From assembly GCA_021733925.1 (NCBI GenBank), contig JAIPJY010000013.1, positions 1 to 64,000 of the forward strand: 64,000 nucleotides of DNA, in the 5' to 3' direction. The position numbers and the translations under genes are program-made. The DNA comes from Prosthecobacter sp. Lineage in GTDB: Bacteria; Verrucomicrobiota; Verrucomicrobiia; Verrucomicrobiales; Verrucomicrobiaceae. Under the pieces are notes generated by a model that was not told the origin of the DNA, did not search any database, and saw only the letters and a list, made by a program, of their open reading frames with translations. Of the stretch, positions 42,322-50,006 are shown one piece after another (position 1 is the first letter of the stretch; every line of letters starts with the position of its first letter).

Positions 42322-44427
42322 ATGCCCGACATCCGTCTCTTCAGAGTTTGCCTCAGCATCGCCTTGATGCCGCTGATGAGCCATGCCCAGTCTGCGGTAA
42401 AGACGCCCGGAGGAGACGGCTCACTGACTGAGGAGCTCGCTCTCGAAATGCCCGAAATCATCATCGAGGGCAAGGCGGAAAGTCTCATCGGCATCGCCAC
42501 CTCGGCCTCAAAAGGCCAGACCAGCACCAAGGAACTCATGGCACGGCCCTTTTCACGTCGTGGCGAGTTGCTGGAAAGCATTCCGGGCTTTATCGCCACG
42601 CAGCACAGCGGTGATGGCAAGGCGAACCAATACTACCTGCGCGGCACCAACCTGGACCACGGCACCGACTTTGCGATCTACGTTGATGGCATGCCGGTGA
42701 ACCTGCGCAACCATGCGCACGGACAGGGCTATGCGGACACAAATTTCATCATCCCGGAACTGGTCGGTCAGCTTGAATACGGGAAGGGCACCTACTACGC
42801 GCAGCATGGAGATCTCAGCTCCACCGGGGCTGCGCGCTTCAAGCTGCTGGATGCGCTGCCGCAGGGCATTCTCTCCACCACCTGGGGCGAATATGATTAC
42901 TCGCGCACGCTGATCGCGGATACGATCCAAGCGGGTGCCGGGCAGCTCACCGTGGCCTTGGAGCATCAGTACTACAACGGCCCTTGGGATTTGCATTCAG
43001 ACGCCACCCGCTTGAACGGCTTCCTGCGCTGGCACTGGGAGGACGCCAGGGACAAGATAAACCTGACCTTCATGGGCTATCACGGCAAATGGAAGTCCAC
43101 CGATCAGGTGCCACAGCGTGTCGTCGAAAGCGGTCTGATCGGTCGTTATGGGAACCTTGACCCAACAGACGGCGGCAATTCACAGCGCTACAGCCTGTCA
43201 TTTGACTGGGTGCGCAATGAAGGCCGCACCACCACGCGTGCCAATGCTTATGCGGGCTTTTACGACCTCGATCTGTTTTCCAATTTCACCTTCTTCATGG
43301 ATAGCATCGCGCGTGGCGACACGCTGGGTGACCAGTTCGAGCAAAAAGACCATCGCTGGTTTCTTGGTGGCGAACTCGCGCGTGACTGGCGTTTCGATGC
43401 CATGGGCCAGGAGCAGCGTTTCACACTCGGCATCCAGTTGCGCACCGACATCATCACCGGCCTCGGCCTGTACAACACCTCTCAGCGTGAGCGCTGGAAC
43501 ACCGTGCGGCAGGATGACATCACCCAGTCCACCTACGGCCTCTACGTGGAGGCGGAACTCAAGCCTGTGCGCTGGCTGCGCATCATCCCCGGTCTGCGCG
43601 GCGACGTGTTTCAATTCAACGTGGAGAAGAGCAACCTCCCGGAGAATGCGGGATCACTGACCAAGGGCATCGTCAGTCCTAAGCTGAGCATGGTGTTCGG
43701 CCCCTGGGCCAAGACAGAGTTCTATGTGAACGCCGGCATGGGCTTCCACAGCAATGATGCACGCGGCGTGAACATCACCACCGACCCTAACACTGGCGGC
43801 CCGGCAGATCGGGTCAATCCGCTGGTGCGCACCTACGGTGCCGAATTCGGCATTCGCAACGAGTCCATTCCCAAGCTGGTGAACACACTTTCCTTTTGGA
43901 TGCTGCACAGCGATTCGGAGCTGATTTACACGGGTGATGCCGGCACCACCGAGCCGGGAGCAGCCTCGATGCGCCAGGGTATCGAACTATCCAGCTACTG
44001 GCGTCCCGAGGAATGGGTCATGCTCGATATTGAGGCAACGTTGACCGAGGCGCACCTGGTCAACACCGATCCCCCCAATCAAAAGATCCCCAACTCCATT
44101 CCCTACACCTTCAATGGGGGCATCACGCTCGGAGGCGCCCAGGGCTTCTTCGGCTCGTTGCGTGCTCGTTACTTCGCACCACGGCCCTTGGATTCAGTGG
44201 TGGACGTCAAAACGCGCGAGTCGTTGCAGGTCAATGCCCGCCTGGGCTATCGTCACAAAAACCTGGAGATCGCGCTGGATTGCCTGAACCTGCTCAATCG
44301 CAGTGACTACGATGTCGCTTATTACTATGCCTCCCAGCTCAAAAGCGATGCAGCTCCGGTCAATGATGTGCATGTGCATCCCATCGAACCGCGCATGTTT
44401 CGTCTCTCGGTGACCTACCGCTTCTAA
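42322..44427 (+). CDS. TonB-dependent outer-membrane receptor
   Basis: 701 residues from ATG 42322, followed by a signal peptide (FRVCLSIALMPLMSHAQS). A plug domain spans about 60-180 (FSRRGELLESIPGFIATQHSG, YYLRGTNLDHGTDFAIYVDG), then a 22-strand-type barrel ending in FRLSVTYRF with the terminal phenylalanine typical of outer-membrane proteins. The C-terminal DVHVHPIEPR is His-containing. The substrate is unknown; divergence from the carbon-uptake operon suggests shared control, possibly supply of a metal such as zinc needed by the two carbonic anhydrases, which is inference. Confidence 0.88.
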   Translation: MPDIRLFRVCLSIALMPLMSHAQSAVKTPGGDGSLTEELALEMPEIIIEGKAESLIGIATSASKGQTSTKELMARPFSRRGELLESIPGFIATQHSGDGKANQYYLRGTNLDHGTDFAIYVDGMPVNLRNHAHGQGYADTNFIIPELVGQLEYGKGTYYAQHGDLSSTGAARFKLLDALPQGILSTTWGEYDYSRTLIADTIQAGAGQLTVALEHQYYNGPWDLHSDATRLNGFLRWHWEDARDKINLTFMGYHGKWKSTDQVPQRVVESGLIGRYGNLDPTDGGNSQRYSLSFDWVRNEGRTTTRANAYAGFYDLDLFSNFTFFMDSIARGDTLGDQFEQKDHRWFLGGELARDWRFDAMGQEQRFTLGIQLRTDIITGLGLYNTSQRERWNTVRQDDITQSTYGLYVEAELKPVRWLRIIPGLRGDVFQFNVEKSNLPENAGSLTKGIVSPKLSMVFGPWAKTEFYVNAGMGFHSNDARGVNITTDPNTGGPADRVNPLVRTYGAEFGIRNESIPKLVNTLSFWMLHSDSELIYTGDAGTTEPGAASMRQGIELSSYWRPEEWVMLDIEATLTEAHLVNTDPPNQKIPNSIPYTFNGGITLGGAQGFFGSLRARYFAPRPLDSVVDVKTRESLQVNARLGYRHKNLEIALDCLNLLNRSDYDVAYYYASQLKSDAAPVNDVHVHPIEPRMFRLSVTYRF

Positions 44428-44833
44428 CCCCCTGAGACATTGGGGTGGCAGCTTCCGGCGACCTCATATTTCGCTTTGATGTCGCAGCAGAGCTCCGTTT
44501 TCAGACCTCTTTTATCAACAAAATGGGGCAGAAAAGCCGCTTCAAACGCCACATCCAGTGAGCTGCGAGCCCCCGTCTGAGAGGCCGCCGACACGTGCCG
44601 TCACTCGGAGATGTCAGCACTAAGTCAAAAATGACATAATTGAGTAAGTTATTGTAATTGATTTGCAAAAATGCGACTATATAACTTAGCCATCCAACCA
44701 TTTAAGCATAATTAAATGAAAAATTCATAATTGAATCGCTTTACAGAGAGTTATTTCAATTATAGTTCTTGGCGTTATTCAATTAGGTTCGGTGAATCTA
44801 TTTTGAGTGTCATTAATGCTAACAATTGCATCC
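44428..44833. promoter_or_regulatory. Long AT-rich leader upstream of the PEP-CTERM gene
   Basis: No gene supported. From about 44620 to 44830 the sequence is markedly AT-rich compared with the rest of the window, full of AATTGA/TCAATT-like strings. Such leaders often hold the promoter of a strongly regulated surface-protein gene. A sigma-54 -24/-12 pair was looked for and not found. Confidence 0.45.
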
Positions 44834-45658
44834 ATGAAAACGCCATCCTCTACTCATCAGCCGCAACGACTGCCAATGTCGGCCACCGTTGCCGCCGTGC
44901 TGCTTGCTTTTACCAGCCTTGGTTTTTCCTCAACCATTGAACTGAATCAGCCGTTCACTCCGGCAGGCCAGAACTACAGCATCACGGCGCTGCAAAACCT
45001 CACGCCCTTGACCTTGGATGGCGGAACTCCAGTGGGAGCCAAGACGAATGTGAACTATGAGTTCCAAGGTGGCTTCGGCGTCCGATACACCAACGCCCTC
45101 GACCAGCTGACCGATTTTGGCATCGGCCTCTACGATTCGGACTACGCCCCAGGCATCCAAGCTGCCTCCACCGGCTTGAACATCGCTTTTGACCATTTGG
45201 TCTCCAGCAATGGACTCTCCGCCACTTTGGGAGACTTCGACCTCAACGAATTCTCGACCGACTTCAACACCGGCAGAGTGGCCCCGACCGTCTCCATCTA
45301 CGGCAACGGAGGTTTTCTGCTCGGTAACTTCTCGGCTGCACAGATCATTGCTGACAATGCGATGAGCCTGCTGGCCAGCAACGATCCAATCACCCAAACG
45401 GACCTGTGGAAGCTCGATCTGGGCGCCTTGGTCGGTCCCAATGTCCAGGTTTCCGGCTTCACCCTTGCTGCAGACCTCTACAATGGCGGCGGCAGCCAGA
45501 TGGTCGTCAATAGTGTCCCCTACTTCCTCGTTTCAGTCAGCGGCTGCGAATGCGCCTCCGTTCCAGAGCCAGGGTCGGCCTTCCTGATTCTGAGTGCCGG
45601 CCTCGGTTGCCTGATCATCACCCGCCGCCGCACTCGCGGCCTGTTCGCGGCCAAGTGA
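44834..45658 (+). CDS. PEP-CTERM sorting domain protein
   Basis: 274 residues from ATG 44834; an ATG nine codons earlier is possible. Signal peptide: MSATVAAVLLAFTSLGFSS. The body is low in charge and rich in Asn/Thr/Gly (FGVRYTNALDQLTDFGIGLYD), with no enzyme motif. The C-terminus is a complete exosortase recognition tail: SVPEPGS, a hydrophobic helix AFLILSAGLGCLIIT and the basic cluster RRRTRG. Exosortase should cleave at PEP and anchor or release it at the surface. Orphan: no exosortase gene is nearby. Confidence 0.88.
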   Translation: MKTPSSTHQPQRLPMSATVAAVLLAFTSLGFSSTIELNQPFTPAGQNYSITALQNLTPLTLDGGTPVGAKTNVNYEFQGGFGVRYTNALDQLTDFGIGLYDSDYAPGIQAASTGLNIAFDHLVSSNGLSATLGDFDLNEFSTDFNTGRVAPTVSIYGNGGFLLGNFSAAQIIADNAMSLLASNDPITQTDLWKLDLGALVGPNVQVSGFTLAADLYNGGGSQMVVNSVPYFLVSVSGCECASVPEPGSAFLILSAGLGCLIITRRRTRGLFAAK

Positions 45659-45688
45659 TCGGCCTTTGATCTCATCCAATTCACGATC

Positions 45689-45723
45689 AGCCGTGGGAGC
45701 AGCCAGTCTCCCACGGCTTTTTT
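45689..45723 (+). terminator. Rho-independent terminator of the PEP-CTERM gene
   Basis: AGCCGTGGGAG (45689-45699) pairs with CTCCCACGGCT (45708-45718), followed by TTTTT. It lies 30 bp after the stop and just before the convergent polymerase gene. Confidence 0.92.
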
Positions 45724-45744
45724 GTGGTCCTGCCACAGCGGATT

Positions 45745-47031
45745 CTACTCCTTGAACTCTTCCCGGTCAGGAATCCGTGTGAAGGCGATCTTGGTGCCCG
45801 AAAACGTGCGCACGGTGTCTGGTGTGAAGCCGATCACCACGGAGTCGCGGCCGAACTTTTGATTAATTTTATCCATCACGCGGCTCAGCTGCTCGCGCTG
45901 CTCCTTAGGTGCCGAGTCACTTGAGGATTTGAAAAGTTCAAGCTGCTGCGGACTGGCCTCGGCCACCAGGCCAAACAAGGTCACGGACACCTTCTTCACC
46001 CGCTGCCAGCGCCCCTGCTTCATGACCTGCTGCCAGAGTTTTGCCAGCACCCGCGCCAGCACGATGCTGTCGGACCCCTCTTCAAATTTCGCCTGCGCCT
46101 CACAGCGCGTCCCCTCCTCCGTCCGCACACTCAGGTGCAGATGCCTGGCGCGGTACTCCATGCGGCGCAGCCGGCTCGCCGCCTTCAACAACAGCCTGCG
46201 GGCCACAATACCCGCCGCCGGGGGAGTGCGCTGTTCCGGCGCCAGCACATGACTGTGCCCGAGCGTACGGTGCGCCGGGGGCACGTCATCCTCCGTCGCG
46301 CCGCCGTGGAGTCCATGCCAAAACCGGTCTCCCCCCACCCCGCCCCAGGCCCGGTGCAGGGTCTCGCGCTCCGCTGCCCACAGTTCCTCCATCGTGCGAA
46401 TGCCGCAGGCGTGCAGGCGCGGCTCCATGCGGCGGCCGATCCCGCACAGATCACTCAACTCCAGTTCCAGCAGCCGTCCTGGCAGGTCTTCCGGCAGCAG
46501 CACCACCAACCCGTCCGGTTTCTGCATGTCGCTGGCCACCTTTGCCAGAAATCGGTTCGGGGCCAGACCGATGGAGCAGGTGATGCACTCGCCCACACGC
46601 TCCCGCAGCCCTTGTTTGATGCGTCGAGCCAGATCCATCGCTGCATCGAGTCGGCGGCGCGGTGCATCCAGCTTGCAGGCCATCTCGTCGATCGAGCAGA
46701 TGACATGTACCGGGAAATGCCTCTCCACCTCCTCGATGATCCTGTGGTGAAATTCCACATACACATCGTGCCCAGCCATCACCGTGATCAGTTCTGGGCA
46801 GCGCCGCCGTGCCTCGCCGATGTTCGTGCCTGTCTTGATGCCGAACTTCTTCGCTTCATGGCTGGCCGCAATCGCACAGGGCGCGTCCGTATCCACCGGC
46901 ACCACCGCGATCGGCTTGCCTCGCAGTTCCGGGTGCAACTGCTGCTCCACACTGGCGAAGTAGCTGTTCAGGTCGAGAAACAGCCAGTCCACGAGCGGTT
47001 GGGGATCAGGATTGGCGGCGGGTGGAGGCAT
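45745..47031 (-). CDS. Y-family DNA polymerase (translesion)
   Basis: 428 residues. Catalytic acidic residues are present: FLDLNSYFASVEQ (first Asp) and VICSIDEMACKL (Asp-Glu), so it should polymerise, unlike ImuB. ELRGKPIAVVPV and SHEAKKFGIKTGTNI are palm/finger signatures; LCGIGRRMEPRLHACGI is the HhH region. The little-finger domain follows. QLELFKSS near the C-terminus resembles a beta-clamp-binding motif. The ATG has AGGA eight bases upstream. A perfect verrucomicrobial LexA box 34 bp upstream places it in the SOS regulon. Confidence 0.92.
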   Translation of the reverse strand: MPPPAANPDPQPLVDWLFLDLNSYFASVEQQLHPELRGKPIAVVPVDTDAPCAIAASHEAKKFGIKTGTNIGEARRRCPELITVMAGHDVYVEFHHRIIEEVERHFPVHVICSIDEMACKLDAPRRRLDAAMDLARRIKQGLRERVGECITCSIGLAPNRFLAKVASDMQKPDGLVVLLPEDLPGRLLELELSDLCGIGRRMEPRLHACGIRTMEELWAAERETLHRAWGGVGGDRFWHGLHGGATEDDVPPAHRTLGHSHVLAPEQRTPPAAGIVARRLLLKAASRLRRMEYRARHLHLSVRTEEGTRCEAQAKFEEGSDSIVLARVLAKLWQQVMKQGRWQRVKKVSVTLFGLVAEASPQQLELFKSSSDSAPKEQREQLSRVMDKINQKFGRDSVVIGFTPDTVRTFSGTKIAFTRIPDREEFKE

Positions 47032-47064
47032 TTGGTGGTCCTAATTCTCGCCCAAAACAATACG

Positions 47065-47078
47065 TGTTCAATCGAACA
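47065..47078. promoter_or_regulatory. LexA box TGTTC-N4-GAACA
   Basis: TGTTCAATCGAACA is an exact match to the 14-bp palindrome reported as the LexA-binding motif of Verrucomicrobia. It sits in the 136-bp divergent region between the Y-family polymerase (34 bp from its ATG) and the DUF2726 gene (89 bp from its ATG), so it may control both. Confidence 0.88.
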
Positions 47079-47167
47079 TTCTAACGAAAAACTAAACGTC
47101 GGTTCATTTACACGGATCTTACCAAAGCTGAGTTGATCCTCTTTATAATTACCATAACTGGTAAAGC

Positions 47168-47734
47168 ATGCAGCCATCCTCTGCTAATACATCGCTTCCT
47201 TCTCCTGAAACCTCCCCCACTCCCTATCCCCTTCTTTCTTCCGACGAAGCTCTGTTTCACGCCTGCCTGGAAAATCTCACCGCACAGCGCTGCCACATTC
47301 AATGCAAGCCGCGCCTCCTCGAAATCCTTCATCCTGAAAACGTTGCTGGCTTCCTAAAGATCTGCCAGCGCCACATCGACTTCCTCATCTACCGCAAAGG
47401 AGACTGGCTGCCGATGGTGGCCATCGAATTCGAAGACGACAGCCCCGGCAAAGCCAGCCGCAAAACGCGCGACCGCCAGCTGGTCAACGACATCTTTTCG
47501 ACTTTCGGCATTCCTGTGATGCAGGTCCATGCCAAGGACATCAACCATATGGACACCCTCGTCCACAAGCTCAGCGCCGCCTGGCAGCAGAGAAATGCCA
47601 ACCTTGAGATCATGCCTCCACCCAGTGAGGAGTGTGCGCCCACCCCACCCACCACCACCCTGCTGGCAGCCAGTTCCAGTTCGAGCGCAAAAACCACCCA
47701 CCTGAACGCAGCCGCCTGTTCAGCCATTTCCTGA
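47168..47734 (+). CDS. DUF2726-like protein, SOS-linked
   Basis: 188 residues. Residues about 20-140 carry the DUF2726 pattern, seen as HIDFLIYRKGDWLPMVAIEFEDDSPGK with RKTRDRQLVNDIFSTFGIPVMQV. The D...E-x-D run and the following charged helix recall the PD-(D/E)xK/Vsr nuclease fold, though no catalytic lysine was assigned. The C-terminal 50 residues are Pro/Thr/Ser-rich and disordered-looking. Divergent from the translesion polymerase across a LexA box, so a DNA-damage role is plausible but unproven. Confidence 0.72.
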   Translation: MQPSSANTSLPSPETSPTPYPLLSSDEALFHACLENLTAQRCHIQCKPRLLEILHPENVAGFLKICQRHIDFLIYRKGDWLPMVAIEFEDDSPGKASRKTRDRQLVNDIFSTFGIPVMQVHAKDINHMDTLVHKLSAAWQQRNANLEIMPPPSEECAPTPPTTTLLAASSSSSAKTTHLNAAACSAIS

Positions 47735-47750
47735 ATGCCACGGCAACTAG

Positions 47751-48755
47751 CTAACCACCCACCTCAAACCCTAATGTGGTCGTCATAGACGGATTCGTCG
47801 GCGCATCACGATCCACCTCAAAGGGACCGAGCAAGTTATTACCAGCGAGGTCTTCGAGCAACGGATCGATCTGGAGCGTGTGAGGTCCTCGTTCCCACCC
47901 TGCCACTGGCGTGAACGACCATGTGCGCGCATCTGCAGCCACAGTCACCACACCTCCGACTTCACCCTCTCCGCGTTTCACTTTCAAGGCGGAAACGAGC
48001 ATCGCCGGATCCAGCGGCTCATCGAATGTGACCATCAACGGATCACGCGTACCCGCCTTCGGCGCGGTGATCTGCCAGCGCAGCGGATCGGGGCAGGCGT
48101 GATCCACGGCCTCTGCGGCAAGTGGAAACACCGTTTCCTTTCCCAAGGCCATGCCTGTGGTAGAACGCCAGTGGGCCGCTATCCTGAGTGTGTGCTGCCT
48201 GTTCTCCTGCAAAACCGGCCCTTCGTCGATATTCAAGTTCACACCGGTCTTCTGCCGCCCGGGATGCAGCCAGAGAGTGAGGCGCCTGCCATCGGGTGAC
48301 CAAAGCTCGGTCTCACGAAAAGCGCCATGAACCAGGCTGCCATCCTGGCGCTGCAAGCTGATGCGCTCCAGAAACACACCCTGCTCCATGGGCTGGCTGA
48401 AGTGCAGGTAGAGCTTGAGCGCATTCGCAGGCAGCACCGTGGGCATGGGAGAGATTCCCACAGTCGGCGCAGCTGATGGTGAGTGCGCAAACTTCAGCCG
48501 CTGCGTAGTCCAAGTGCCGTCTGCCATTTGAAACTCGATGCGGTAGGTTTCTCCCGGCACCAACGGCAGCGCGGCGGCAAAGCGCACGCTTTCGCTCATC
48601 TTCACTACACTGCCAAATAGTGGTTCAACAGCATCGCCACGAAACACGCGGACATCACTGCCCCGAGCTTCGATCTGCCCGGCCTCATTCACCCGCACAT
48701 CATCGGCGAATGCGACAGAGCAGACGAGGCTGAGAACGCTGAGCCAGCGTTTCAC
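47751..48755 (-). CDS. Secreted protein with Ig-like (SbsA/Big_5-type) domains
   Basis: 334 residues, GTG start overlapping the stop of the upstream gene (GTGA). Signal peptide MKRWLSVLSLVCSVAFA. Beta-rich body with two repeats of the type LYLHFSQPMEQGVFLERISLQRQDG and LMVTFDEPLDPAMLVSALKVKRG, each an F-x-x-P-M/L-D motif as in bacterial Ig-like domain 5, with RTWSFTPVAGWERGPHTLQI near the end. Probably a surface or periplasmic structural protein. Its partner is the propeller-like protein encoded just upstream. Confidence 0.7.
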   Translation of the reverse strand: MKRWLSVLSLVCSVAFADDVRVNEAGQIEARGSDVRVFRGDAVEPLFGSVVKMSESVRFAAALPLVPGETYRIEFQMADGTWTTQRLKFAHSPSAAPTVGISPMPTVLPANALKLYLHFSQPMEQGVFLERISLQRQDGSLVHGAFRETELWSPDGRRLTLWLHPGRQKTGVNLNIDEGPVLQENRQHTLRIAAHWRSTTGMALGKETVFPLAAEAVDHACPDPLRWQITAPKAGTRDPLMVTFDEPLDPAMLVSALKVKRGEGEVGGVVTVAADARTWSFTPVAGWERGPHTLQIDPLLEDLAGNNLLGPFEVDRDAPTNPSMTTTLGFEVGG

Positions 48756-49864
48756 GGCAGCGCTGCCACTTCGAGACTCAGCGTGCCTTCGGTGTCGCGC
48801 AGCACGACGGCTTCGGTATCGCTCAGCTTGTCCACCTGCACGGCACCGAACAGTGCATCCACGATCTCAATGCCTTCGGGGCCTTTCGGCTCCTTCTCAT
48901 CGCGACGTGCGGCGTTTTCATTGGTCTTCTCCGGTGCCTTGGCATCGAGGTAATCCATGCTGATGCGCGCACCCCACATCTTGCTCGGGCCGAAGGCGTT
49001 CTGCTTGAAGCGCTGGGTATGAACGACGAGCCATTCCTTGCCGCTTTTGTCGGAGTAGCTGAAGAGATCGAGTGGGCGATTGCCGCTGCCGAGTTCCACC
49101 ATGCTCACTCCTTTGACTTGGGCACCGCTTTGGATGTCATCGACCCTGAACTTCGCCACCGGTGTGCAGGCGAAGGCACCGACGACAAACGTGCCCTCCT
49201 TCGATTGATACGGGACGAAGCTCTGGATCGGCGCTTTGGTCTCCCATTTGCGATGCGCGACATGATAGGTCTCCGCACTGAACACACTGGCCGTGGCGCC
49301 GTTTTTGAGCGGCACGGGAATGGTGAAGATGCGGGAGGCGAATTCCTCATTGCAGGTGCCGGTGGCAAAGACGCGATCCTTGTCAAAGGCCACATCGGTG
49401 ATGTTCGTGACCTTGCTGGCGGTGCCGCCGGGCAGCGTGATGCGCACCCAAGCCAGCGGATCGAGATTCAGCGGAGCCACTTTGCCATCGGCACCGACGC
49501 TGACAATCAGCACTGCGTTGTCAGGGCGGCGCTGCACCCCGAGATAGATGCGACCGCTGGCCGGATTGACCGCGAGATCCTTGATCGTGATGTCCTCCTT
49601 CTTTGCCCCGAGTCCGGCGGCGATCTGCGCACCGATGTCGGCCACCGGCTTGGCGAGACGCTCGGTCTTGGGGCCGGCATCACCCGTTTGGATAGCAACC
49701 ACACTGGCCGAAGCCGGTTCCGCGACCAGCAGCAGACCTTCCGGCCCGAAACTGAGCGAACTCAGTGATTGGATCTGCAAACCGCCTTTTTGCGGCGATT
49801 CAAGCAGCGCGGCAGAGGCGCTGAATGTGGTGACAATGAGGAGGGAGAGACAGAGTGCTTTCAT
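48752..49864 (-). CDS. Secreted hypothetical protein, propeller-like
   Basis: 370 residues. Signal peptide MKALCLSLLIVTTFSASA. Strings such as SLSFGPEGLLLVAEPASASVVAI and DLAVNPASGRIYLGVQRR, and later TNITDVAFDKDRVFATGTCN, suggest beta-propeller blades. No enzyme motif or known family was recognised. It is translationally coupled to the Ig-like protein gene downstream, so the two likely work together in the cell envelope. Confidence 0.6.
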   Translation of the reverse strand: MKALCLSLLIVTTFSASAALLESPQKGGLQIQSLSSLSFGPEGLLLVAEPASASVVAIQTGDAGPKTERLAKPVADIGAQIAAGLGAKKEDITIKDLAVNPASGRIYLGVQRRPDNAVLIVSVGADGKVAPLNLDPLAWVRITLPGGTASKVTNITDVAFDKDRVFATGTCNEEFASRIFTIPVPLKNGATASVFSAETYHVAHRKWETKAPIQSFVPYQSKEGTFVVGAFACTPVAKFRVDDIQSGAQVKGVSMVELGSGNRPLDLFSYSDKSGKEWLVVHTQRFKQNAFGPSKMWGARISMDYLDAKAPEKTNENAARRDEKEPKGPEGIEIVDALFGAVQVDKLSDTEAVVLRDTEGTLSLEVAALP

Positions 49865-50006
49865 GGTCGGATGGGTTGATGGCAGGCGTATGGTACGGGA
49901 TCCGCCCGTGAGATGTCACGCCTAATTATGAAATTGAAGTTCACACCGAGTTCATCGTCTGAGGCTTGATCTTTGGTCGAAAACCAGCGACCCGGTGCCT
50001 GCACGC

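Noticed and set aside
44740-44806. Sigma-54 (-24/-12) promoter for the PEP-CTERM gene
   Set aside because: TTGGC near 44768 lacks the GC pair at the required distance.
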